DNA from: Crotalaria pallida
Taxonomy: Eukaryota > Streptophyta > Magnoliopsida > Fabales > Fabaceae
Reading direction: 5' to 3'
Assembly: GCA_037953625.1 (NCBI GenBank)
Contig: CM075649.1
Span: forward strand, 123,377,290-123,441,289
Length of the DNA: 64,000 nucleotides
Positions within the stretch are counted from its first letter, which is position 1. The number at the start of each line of letters is the position of its first letter. A program made the translations under genes and the position numbers. The notes below the pieces were generated by a model, which made no database searches, was not told the DNA's origin, and saw nothing but the letters and a program-made list of their open reading frames with translations. Shown one piece after another: positions 31,949-41,482 of the stretch.

Positions 31949-32567
31949 TGTAACATCCTGAATTTTAATCCCAAATATAATTAAACTAGTAATAGGTTTG
32001 AGTAAATAGAATGATAATTACAAAGTCTTAATTAAATGTTAAAATGAGAGGTTTAGTGTTAAAAACGTCTACTAATGGAAAAATTAGGAATAAATGATTT
32101 ACAACTCAAACCATAAATTCCACAGTTGGATATGAAGATAAGGATCTTAGGAAGCTTGCCTTCAAATTTGAGCGAGATCCGACGGTTAACGAAGAAGTTA
32201 TAGCACGGTCAACACCAAGTCAACACACTCACGCCGAGGCGCGCGAAGCCCACTCCCAGGCGCGCGAAGCCCACGCCCAGGCGCGCGGGTTGCATGCATC
32301 AGACCCTGGACAGTGGGGGGCGTGCCCAGGCGCACGGGAGGCCTCGCCCAGGCACGCGGTCTGCGCTGAAGTGAGAAGAAACGCGTTTTTGGGGGGGCAA
32401 ACCCGTCTTTTCACCCCTTCTTCTTCCTTAAACCCCCCTCTTCCCTCCCCATTTCCGACCCTCTCTCTCTCTCTCCTCCATTGCTCTCCCCCTTCCCCTC
32501 CGGCCGCCGCCGCCACCATTTCCCCCATCCCACTCAGTTATCTCTCTCTTTCCCTCTCTCGTTTTTG

Positions 32568-32598
<31 letters not shown>

Positions 32599-32861
32599 CC
32601 TCTCCTCCTTTCCCTCCGACGGAACCGCCGCCACCACGGGCCACCATCACCACCGCCCCGATCTACCACCACCACCCTAAACTTCTCTCTCTTCCACCTT
32701 CCTCTTTCCTCCTTGAACTCTCTCTTCCCTCCTTGGTGACGATACACCATCAAGGAACAACACCGACGCCGTCATCGTCGTCGTGGCCGACTCCTCCATT
32801 GTGTTCGGAGCTGAAGCTTAGTGGAGTCCCGAGTATGAACCGGGTCGGGTCGGTGTAACTG
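31949..32861 (+). mobile_element. LTR fragment, Tekay-like family
   Basis: Begins TGTAACATCCTGAATTTTAA and carries the CGCCCAGGCGCGCG motif repeatedly (32233-32362), as in E2. A C/T-rich exon-like stretch with a long (CT)n run (32462-32594) and Pro/Ser low-complexity frames follows. It stops at the left LTR of E3; no continuation or second LTR was recognised after 49480. ORFs here are low-complexity and not called as genes. Confidence 0.75.
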
Positions 32862-33576
32862 TGACACCCTTCTCCCAGACCAAGTAAATATTACAATAGT
32901 TAAGTATTACTTGATAAATTATATGGACTTGTGATTATATAAGAAAATGTGGAAATAAAATTTTCTTTTCTTAGGCGGGTGCACAAATCCAAACATGGAA
33001 TTCTTGGAGAAGAAATTCTATATCATTTTAAACAATTGTGTTGAATTCGGCATTCTCTAAGACCTTTTCACAAACTGGATAGCATTCGTAATGAAATCGT
33101 ATTTATCTGATAGAAAGTAAGTGATGCCATCTTTTCTTTCGTTAATAAAACTGTTACCATTTAATTCCTTTGCAGCCGAATTCTTTAAATAGGTTAAATC
33201 AGAGTAAGCGGAAATTGTAGGACTATGTAACTAATAGTAGTATAAACATATATTATATATATTTATGGATGAAAAGAGTCAAGTGATACATAGTCCCTGC
33301 ATAAGGCTCCAAGATCCATATACAAGTCCATAAAGACCTATGTCCAAAATAAAACCATAACCCTAGAGTAATCAAAGGTATATCTACAATATATACATCT
33401 CAAAAATATATAGACTCTAGAGGTGGTCACATAGATCTGGTAGCACTAGTAGTAGTAGTAGCAGTCTCCAAGTAGCAGAAAGAAAAATCATCATCAACAG
33501 CAGCAGCAGCAGAATCTCCTCCATGGCATCCCCACATCGGACCCCCTGATCCTCATCACATACCTTATACACATAC

Positions 33577-34047
33577 CTAGGGATCATCATCTCTCCACTG
33601 ACTCCCAGTGGAATGAACGACAGGCTCGCCTCCGCTCTCATCCTCCACGGGATCCTCCTCGATCTCATCCGATGGAGAGTGTACCCTACCACTGGGTACA
33701 GGGTCAGGAGATGGTGTGACCCTGACTGGACTCCTCGGATTAGAAGGGGGAATATCCTCGTGGACGACTCTCGAGGAAAAAGGGTGTGAGCGGGTAGGTC
33801 TGAAACAAAAATTGTGATATGAGCGAGCTGGCCGTGTGGGAGGTGGTCCATGATATGTGTAAAACGGGGGTACGTGCATAGCGTATATGATGGGAATCCT
33901 AAATCTACGAGGACGAAATCGAATCAGCGGGTTCGGGTGGTAGAAGGTAATCTCTACCTCTCCCTCGAACACCGCGCGATGGTCCTTATAGATCCATGTG
34001 CCACTAGGAAGTGGCCGGATCTCGATGCAAGCGATGTAACGAGACAT
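33577..34047 (-). CDS. LTR-encoded conserved protein (E3, left LTR)
   Basis: 156 residues from ATG at 34047, which lies 3 nt after a putative splice acceptor (TTGTAG|GTGATG). It is not part of gag-pol and no known family was recognised. Residues 1-85 are the conserved part: RYIACIEIRP, FEGEVEIT, YHPNPL, RPRRFRIP, MHVPPFYTY, GPPP. It is rich in Arg, aromatic residues and Pro and looks like a small beta-rich domain. The tail is Pro/Ser-rich and ends acidic (EIEEDPVEDES). The homologue in E4 has 62 of 83 N-terminal residues identical, and 36 of those 62 use different codons, so the protein sequence seems to have been under selection. No signal peptide or membrane segment is seen. The function is unknown; a regulatory protein made from a spliced LTR transcript is one possibility. 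Confidence 0.75.
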   Translation of the reverse strand: MSRYIACIEIRPLPSGTWIYKDHRAVFEGEVEITFYHPNPLIRFRPRRFRIPIIYAMHVPPFYTYHGPPPTRPARSYHNFCFRPTRSHPFSSRVVHEDIPPSNPRSPVRVTPSPDPVPSGRVHSPSDEIEEDPVEDESGGEPVVHSTGSQWRDDDP

Positions 34048-34050
34048 CAC

Positions 34051-35519
34051 CTACAAGGGCATAGGGGTAAGCGTTTCTATACACATAATCAATAGAGCAG
34101 AAATATATGAATAATGTAAAGGTATAAACATGTAACAATAAGCAACAAACACATTTAGCACTTAGCAGAAATAGGATGCAAGTAGGATGCTCATACTTGT
34201 TTCATTTATCACACTTAGTTTGAATGAGTGGCATGATGTATGAATTTAGCTCTCAAGCCTATCTCCATCAATCTATGTCACTCTCTGACGTCCATCCTTG
34301 ACTTCCCAGCACTCAACCGTGCGTTGTATTCCTAGGTATACAACATTCGTACATTCACCAAGAATGTACACGGCAAGCTTGGAATCCGTGCCACCCGAGC
34401 ACATCCCATCATCCAAACGGACCGTCATCCAAACGGTATAACCATATCGGCATCCACTAACCCGACCACGTCGTCAACGTGTCATCAAGCAAGCGTAATT
34501 GGCACTCCCAGAAGCCCTCCACATGTTACCAAAACATGATAAACGACCTACCATCCAAACTCCAAAATGAATGCATCATTTTTCGCTTAAAGGAATTGAT
34601 TGATGTTTTTCTTGTTAATAATACCCGACGTGCCACCCGAGCAACATCTCCTCATTCAAAGGAAAACTTATCATATCATCAATCAAGTTCCTTTTAAGTC
34701 TTTGATCACTTGGATTATTTTCACTTATGTATTAATCAATGATTCAGAATTAAAAATGATATTTTAATTATTCTGGGTGAACTACTCGAGTGTTCTTCAG
34801 ACTAATCGAGTGTTCTTCACTCATTTCCAGATTACTCGAGTGTTCTTCAGAATACTCGAGTGTTCATGTGTTTCTGGGGATTTAGGTTTCAGATTCATAA
34901 AAGTACTTGAGTGATTCATGAGTTACTTGAGTGTTCTTCATCATTTCCAGAACACTCGAGTGACCCCTTCATTACTCAAGTCGTTTACATTAAAAGATCC
35001 CCATGAGTCAGTTATTACTCGAGTCCTCGGCCCGATACTCGAGTGTTACAACACCAAATACACTATTTTGCCAAAGTTTTACTCGAGTATCAAGCCAAGT
35101 ACTCGAGTCTTTCATCACAGAACAGACTGGAAACTTGGTTTTAACACACCATTTTCAATTTTAATCATTTTTAGTCCAATCCAATGATCAACAGAGTTCA
35201 TATATCATATATTAAACATGTTACAACACTCAGTTCATATCAAATTACAGATTTGACAGAGAATCGATCATTAATGATCAAAATATACAATTTCACAACT
35301 TAACACCTCAAATTGCAAAATAATCAACAAACTCATGAAATAATGCTTATTACAGTTTGCATGCATCATGTGAAACTTGCTCAAAACAACCATAGAGCAT
35401 GAATTGGTCTCCAAACCAAAGTTCCTATTCAATCTAAGCCCTTAGAGCCTCTTGGTGGCTCTCTAATGAAAATAATGGAATTCAAACTCTATCTAGTGCA
35501 TAAAACAACTTCCCCTTAC
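34051..35519 (-). other. Putative GT-AG intron in E3 LTR (left)
   Basis: Minus strand: donor GAGAG|GTAAGGGGAAG at 35519, acceptor CCCTTGTAG ending at 34051, 1469 nt. Donor-side GGGGAAGTTGTTTTATGCAC pairs well (17 positions, few bulges) with the complement of the acceptor-side segment at about 34065-34085. A second donor CTG|GTAAGCTCACGAG lies 222 nt upstream (35741); E4 has an equivalent pair 231 nt apart. Confidence 0.55.
34786..35110 (-). repeat. ACTCGAGT palindrome cluster in E3 LTR intron
   Basis: About eight perfect copies of ACTCGAGT, often extended as TACTCGAGTGTTCTTCAG, plus four or five degenerate copies. The counterpart in the right LTR is 47858-48155. Two more perfect copies lie upstream of the TATA box (36145-36180). 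Confidence 0.85.
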
Positions 35520-36005
35520 CTCTCAGACGTGCTCTAACAGAAAATTCCCAAGAGAAAGCTCTCTAACACCAAAAACAGCTTTGAGCACCACATGCTAGAC
35601 AGTTTTGAGTGCAGCACCAAGATTGAATTGGTTTACATGGAAGACAGAGATAACAATTGGGGAAATTAGTATTTCTATACTCTATGCAACCTCTATTAAC
35701 TAAAGAAATCAAATTGAGACTCAAAAGACTCGTGAGCTTACCAGAAATTGGAATCAAAGTGAGCTCCAGACAAAGGCTTGACAGAAACAGCTTCCACTTC
35801 CAAGCCTTGATTCTTCCACGACACTCACTCTTAGCTCACAAATTTGGTATCTATACAAAGCACGTGATGTGAGCTTTGTATTGGTGTATAGTTTGTAACT
35901 TAACTCAACACACAAAGGAAGAATCGAAGTGAAGAACTCAGGAACCCTAACTTCAACAACCAACTCGAATTTGACCAAATACCTCCACAATTCGGTGTTG
36001 ATTGG

Positions 36006-36013
36006 CTTTTATA
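36006..36013 (-). promoter_or_regulatory. TATA box of E3 LTR (left)
   Basis: TATAAAAG on the minus strand, in the context CTGTCTATAAAAGCC; right-LTR equivalent at 49058-49051. It lies about 490 nt upstream of the main putative donor. Confidence 0.7.
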
Positions 36014-36435
36014 GACAGTGAGGACGTTCATGCAAGCTGACACGACGGCCATGAACGTGGAATGGTGGTGATTTCGTGTCAACGACACGAAATCGTTGGT
36101 GGTGACTCACCAAACGCACTAACTCGTGCAACTCTGTCCAGAATACTCGAGTAGTCCAGAAAATACTCGAGTAATTTGCCCAGTTTTTGAAAAATAATTA
36201 TTTTATTTATTTTCCCTCCAAAACCTTTCCTATAATTGCTTCTAGGTCCCAACCCAGGGACTAACATGCAAAATACTTATTTTATGCATAATTATATTTA
36301 TTAAATAAATGCACACACATTTCCTAAATACATACACAGAATTTTAATCAAGGATTAAAATAGAAATCATTAATTATAATTAATGTTTATAATTAACATT
36401 TCATTAATCAGGGATTAAAATTTTGGGGTGTTACA

Positions 36436-36449
36436 CTACTCCCCCACTT
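36436..36449 (-). other. E3 polypurine tract
   Basis: Minus-strand AAGTGGGGGAGTAG directly before the 3' LTR. Confidence 0.88.
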
Positions 36450-36477
36450 ACAAGGAATTTCGTCCCCGAAATTCAAC

Positions 36478-36615
36478 TTATACAAACAATTCAGGATAGT
36501 CCTGACGCATCTTGTCCTCTAATTCCCAAGATGCTTCTATTACATCACCACAAATCCAGACGACTTTGACCAAACAAATATCCTTCCCTCTAAGCTGCTT
36601 GACTCTTCGGTCTTC
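36478..36615 (-). pseudogene. E3 chromodomain C-terminal piece (split by CACTA)
   Basis: Reads DRRVKQLRGKDI, LVKVVWI, ASWELEDKMRQDYPELF and ends with TAA at 36478-36480. It continues the integrase frame from 41483. The TTC target duplication (36613-36615 and 41483-41485) lies inside the codons before DRR. Confidence 0.9.
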
Positions 36616-38368
36616 CACTACAAGAATTTTCTCGGACAGCTACGGAATTTTGCTACGGAATATTTTCCTAGCAATTTCAAAGCAAATCAGCTATAGAATA
36701 GATACGAAATTAATTTTCGTAGTTAGTTTTCAATACTATAAAATACACTTATTATATGAAAAACAACTATGGAACAACTTCGCTTTAGCTAAGAAATATA
36801 GGTAACAATATAAAATTCCGTAGCAGATTATTTTGCTAGGCAATATTCCGTAGCTGATGAATTTTATGGCACAGCCAGCGAAATTTTCACGCTCCCGCTA
36901 CTCCTTTCTCTGCTCCCGCTACTCTGTCCTTTTACTTTACTCATTCCTTACAGTTTCACCTTCTCTTTTCCCTTTCACATTCTCTTTTCTCTTTCACCTC
37001 CGCCTCCCTCCTTCACCTCCGCCTCCCTCCTTCCGCATGGCCTCCCTCATTTCTCTTTTCGTTTTTCACTTTCTTGAACCCTAATCACACTCTCATTTCA
37101 CCACCGCCTCCCTCCTTCACCACCATCTCCCTCCTTCACGTCCTCTCCCTCATCCTTCCCTCCTTCCCTGCTTTAATTTCACTAAATCACTAAATCCCTA
37201 ACTTCCCTCCTTCCTTATCTCGATGACATATTGGGGTTGGCGTTCACTCTCTTCCTCTATTTGAAGGTATGCTTCTACTTCTTTTACTTATTTACTTGTT
37301 TTGCTTCTGCTTCGATGGTATGCAATTTTTGTTTTGTTTTGTTTCTTCTTCGATCTGTGTTTTTATGCCCGATATAAGTCAAATACAGTATGCACTTTAA
37401 AGATATGAGTAGTAGTAGCCATATCCCAAGAAAGATGCTGCGCCATTTTTCATATCCTCACAGATGTATTATTTTTATACTCAACTTTGAACCCATGTTT
37501 GTAATGGTTAGCCATACTTGGTTAATAATATTATTTAAAACATATTGGTAACTATAAAATATGAGTACATCACGAGATATTAGTTAGTGGATGCACAGAA
37601 CATATTTTATTATACAAGTGATAGGAGCATTAGTGGCGTGTCCGTGTTTTGTTTTGTTCTCCCTATCCATGTCCCTTTCATATGAATTGAATGAATTTTG
37701 TGCATGTCTACAGAATAATCTACATACTAAGTTTGTTTTCTTTTTTAATTTAATGTTGAATCAGTTTTTGGATTAAGTTTTATTGGCATTTTGTGCATGA
37801 ATTTAGGCTGAATTTTGCTTGACTAGTGCCTGCATGGGCAAATTCAAATTTGACTATGGATTCGTAGTATTTTTTTTACAATTAACTAGTGAAGTTTGGT
37901 ACGTCATGTAAAAGTTGCTTAAGTTGCCTATAAATGATGGCACTTCTTCAACCCAGGTGAGTGCTTATCCCTCACTGCTAAATAATTAGTTAGATAATTA
38001 GCAACACAATTTGTATCCTTTTTGTATGGGCTAATGGGCTATGGAGCACTCATGGAGATTATTTGATAATGCAATACAATCAGTAATTAAACCTTGCATA
38101 TATGAATATCCCTAATTCCCTCCTTGCGTTTTGGTTAAGCTGCCTTTTGGGTTAGTTGGCGATAAGGTATTTTTTTTATTGAAGTTGTGTTTTGTTTTTA
38201 TTTTTGAGTATTTGTTTGGGTTCGGTTTTGTGTAATTCTTCTTTTTCGTTTTTTGCTTTCTTTTCAAATTCTTCTTTTTTGTTTTGATTTTTTGGTTAGT
38301 TCAGTTAATGAGTGTTTCTGTATTTGAATATTTGGAGTAACTGTTTGTTATGTTTCTTTTGCTTTCAG

Positions 38369-38444
38369 TTTGCAAGTAAATTTGCACCAACCATTGATGG
38401 AGTGAAGAAGCCTTACCGTTATCATCCTGAACTGTTGCTCTTCG
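38369..38444 (+). pseudogene. Captured histone H3 (H3.3-like) exon fragment
   Basis: The exon starts after GCTTTCAG and ends CTTCG|GTGAGT. It encodes KFAPTIDGVKKPYRYHP, which lines up with KSAPTTGGVKKPHRYRP of histone H3 (residues about 27-43). The following bases, CTGTTGCTCTTCG, still match the codons for TVALR once a one-base deletion after the CCT codon is allowed for. The APT spelling resembles the H3.3 type, whose plant genes have introns. Several histone residues are changed and the frame is shifted, so it cannot make a histone. Upstream (36880-38360) are C/T-rich leader-like sequence and what look like introns of the same captured gene. Confidence 0.78.
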
Positions 38445-39583
38445 GTGAGTCTTGCAATTTAACTTTACAATTGCTAGTTACTTGTAATAGTTGACATAGC
38501 TTCCATTTCTTGCAATAAAAAGAGTGACATGAAATGCAATGTCCTCGGTAGACCTCTATGTGTGGTAATCCACCATACACTTGATAAATTCAAAAAACAA
38601 TAGTAAACAGTTAATTGAGTTGAAAAACAATTTTTTTATTCAATAAAAGTTAATAATGGCAGTAAAAGGGATCTGGATTGAAATTTCTGTCATATTTGTG
38701 TCATATTTGTCTCCCACTATTCCTTTGAATTGAAATTTCTGTCATATTTGTCTTCCTCTATATTTTTTCTATCACTGTTTTGAATTTAATAGTGTGTTGC
38801 TGCTTCAGTTCTAGGTGCCATATTTAAGTTTCTGCTTCACTGTTTTGCTGCTTCAGTTATAGGTGCCTGTTCTGTAGAAGACATTTATGGCCTTATTGAT
38901 GGCCTTCTTTTAGGTTCTTTTGAGAACAATATTATCAACTTACAATGTATGTACCAAGTATGCTGATTGTAGCTCTTTTTTTATGTGGTAATAAGTAAAA
39001 GACTTTATCTTCGTTAAACCAATTTAGATTCACTTTTTGCTGCACCATTTGGGTAGATTCATTTTTTGGCCATCTAGAGTCTGTTTTTGTATGTGGTCCT
39101 TGTACTTGAGAAGAGAAGAGGGGGGAAGGTGTTCTAAATCTAAATATCAAGAATATGCTAAGTTTTAAGTAGTGATCCTTTTGCATTATTATATCTGTAC
39201 CTGTGTATAATATAAAGGAATGAGTCTGATGATGTTAATCGCTTTAATTCTTATTGAATTTCTTGCTTTGGAAAATTAGAGCAGACCGGGCGAACTGATA
39301 AATACTTGAAGAGATAGTTAAGACTGTGGATTTGTTTTAACAAGTAGTGTATATGATAATATTCAAATTTAATGCCGTGATTAATATTTCGGAAACTTTC
39401 AGTTTCTTTTGTGTGATATAGTCTCCTTGCTACACTGTGACAAGTAGTCTCTCTCAAGTCTTGGCATTTGATAAATGCTTAGCCTTGCCTTATATCAATT
39501 ACAGTATATGCAATAAAGTCAATACTTTGACGCTTTTAAACATAATTCACATATTCAGTTATTCTTGCTCTCTTACTCTGTAG

Positions 39584-39680
39584 GTATTGGACATTAACTC
39601 AACAGCTTGCTCACCATACGATCAATGGTTGCAACTTGAGGCCAGGAGATCTCCTTGGAACTGGGACAGTTAGTGGTCCT
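39584..39680 (+). pseudogene. Captured fumarylacetoacetase exon fragment
   Basis: A single exon between CTGTAG and GTAAGA reads YWTLTQQLAHHTINGCNLRP then GDLLGTGTVSGP. This is the active-site-proximal block of fumarylacetoacetase, the last enzyme of tyrosine breakdown (fumarylacetoacetate to fumarate plus acetoacetate). The 97-nt exon has no stop or frameshift and both splice sites are plausible, so capture was fairly recent or the exon was copied well. No other exon of this gene is recognised inside the element. Confidence 0.88.
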
Positions 39681-39889
39681 GTAAGAGTCAATATTTTACG
39701 TATTTTAACTTCTTGATCCCTGCTTTTTCTTTCACTTTCAAGGAATCGCTTGTTAGGATAACTGGGTTTAACTCGACTTCAAAAGTTAGCTCACTGAAGG
39801 AAGCTTGCACTAGTCATTATAAATTCTCCATGACTCATATACTGGATCAATAAGGGACTTTAAAACTTAAACATACTCCTCACACACAG

Positions 39890-40793
39890 GACTTTGGAGA
39901 ATGAAGTTTGCAGAGTTGGACATCTGCGGATTGTGGATGACCCAAAATTGGAATAAACTCTAATACCATCTTGAATGGAAAATGCTGAATATTATTATGA
40001 CTAATGGATAACCCTTTATTAGGATTTATATTATACATACTCTAGATGGCCTTTCACCATTAGGAGATCGTTTTAGAATGCTTAAGGTTAGCTGTTTGTT
40101 TCCAAATTCTTCTGTTCTGACTAAAGATTGTTAGCTTGTGCTACCATTCCTCTCACTTGCTTTTTGTGTTCCAGACAAAAGAGGCAGATTTATTGGTGTA
40201 GAACAAGGCTCTTTATGAGGACAAGGACCAATTATCTCAGGTAGGATCGTTTTAAATTATGTTTAGTAATGTTTGCTTATGTTATGGTCTATGCAAGGTG
40301 GTGTTTTTTATGAGTGCAACCTCTTGTCATGGCAACAACATTGAGTTCCTTCTGTTTTGTCATATCCATGTGTTCAGTGTTTCAATTTGTAATTAAACCT
40401 TGAGGATTTAATAGTATATTATCTTTGATTGTAAAACTGTTTCATGAGCAGAAAGAATATATTCGAGGAATTAGTGCCTGGAATTTTAACCTGGAGGATT
40501 TAAAAAGTCAAGTTGTTCTTGTGAGTACCTCCACCTTCCTACTTTGTCTTATTTATTTCAATTAGGTTTAAAAGTCAGGCATTACTAGGCTTTACCTGTT
40601 TACCATCTATCATTCTGTCTCTTGTAAATATTTATGTTTTGCCTACATATTCAAGATGATGGTATGCCAATTGTTGACGAGTCAACGTTAAAGAAGGAGA
40701 ACAACCAATATGATCACTTCAAGGTTCAAGCAGATGGGCTATCTGCTGCGGCAACTAATAATTTAGATGCCACACCCACGTTGGATAAAGAGG
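39890..40793 (+). pseudogene. Captured exons of an unidentified gene
   Basis: Exon-like pieces with splice sites: one after CACACAG (TLENEVCRVGHLRIVDDPKL, about 39892-39955), one after TTCCAG (TKEADLLV, a stop, then NKALYEDKDQLSQ, ending before GTAGGA at about 40240), one after GAGCAG (EYIRGISAWNFNLEDLKSQ, about 40453-40520) and one near 40655-40793 (QDDGMPIVDEST...ATPTLDKE, ending before GTAGTG). The composition looks like a charged, partly coiled-coil protein. I do not recognise the family, and whether all pieces come from one gene is an inference. Confidence 0.5.
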
Positions 40794-41482
40794 TAGTGTT
40801 ATTGTCCTGAAATGATCAATTGGCAAAGAGGTGGTAAAATCTTGCCTTAGATAGTTTTTCCTTGTGAGGAGAAGACCATTAGAAGCCCCAATAAGAAGAA
40901 TGAACTAGTAGGAGGATAGATGGATACATAGAGAACAACTAGGAAAATAAGATACCCAACTGCAACCGAATTGCTACAGAAATGCGATTTGAACAGCTAG
41001 GAAAATAGGAACCAAACTGCTACCGAATTGCTACAAAATTGTGATGCAATTTAGCTAGGAAATGGCTAGAGAATACCTAGGAAAAAAAACTACAGAATAG
41101 CTTCAAAATTGCTAGGGATTATGTGGTTATCATTCACGCATCAGCTACGAAATAGATGCAACTTTGCTACAGATTGTGAAAATATTGGGTACGGATCAAC
41201 CACCGAATATTTGTAGTTGGATAGCTACGGAAAAATATTATTATTACTTTAAAGTGGGCAATTATTTTGCTACAGTATTGCAACGGATTAGCTACAACTA
41301 TTCTTTAATTAGCTTGGGAATAGCTACGGTATTATTCGGTAACGAATTAGCGACCTGATTTACGCTACGCACCGTGTTGTAGCTGTTCCGCGGCAATTCC
41401 GTAGCTATGACTACTTTGCTAGAGAACAACAACGGAATTGCTACGCAATATTCCGTAGTTGTCCGAGAAAATTCTTGTAGTG

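Larger units (their letters stand above)
32862..36435 (-). repeat. E3 3' LTR (left copy)
   Basis: 3574 bp. In element orientation: a pair of ACTCGAGT palindromes (36145-36180), TATA box (36013-36006), exon 1, putative intron (35519-34051) with a cluster of the same palindrome, exon 2 with a 156-codon ORF, then about 700 bp to the end. In the upper part, repeats of CATCCAAACGG occur near 34410-34440. Confidence 0.95.
36616..41482. mobile_element. CACTA (En/Spm) transposon with captured gene fragments
   Basis: Termini CACTACAAGAATTTTCTCGG at 36616 and its inverted copy ending TTGTAGTG at 41482, flanked by the 3-bp duplication TTC. Both subterminal zones (36616-36870 and about 40960-41482) are full of GCTACGGAAT-like short repeats in both orientations, the usual transposase-binding layout. 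4867 bp, no transposase frame seen, so non-autonomous. The interior carries plus-strand exon fragments of at least three host genes with splice sites kept (a Pack-CACTA-type element). It landed in the chromodomain of E3. Confidence 0.95.

Noticed and set aside
32290..32858. Pro/Ser-rich ORFs of 125-149 codons
   Set aside because: They come from a (CT)n and C-rich low-complexity stretch of an LTR fragment; no family similarity.
33417..33851. 144-codon ORF on the minus strand, repeated at 46493-46927
   Set aside because: It overlaps the conserved LTR ORF in another frame and ends in low-complexity Leu runs from a trinucleotide repeat; conserved only because the LTRs are copies.
40960..41482. 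GCTACGGAAT repeats as a satellite or promoter array
   Set aside because: They are the subterminal repeats of the CACTA element and are mirrored at 36616-36870.
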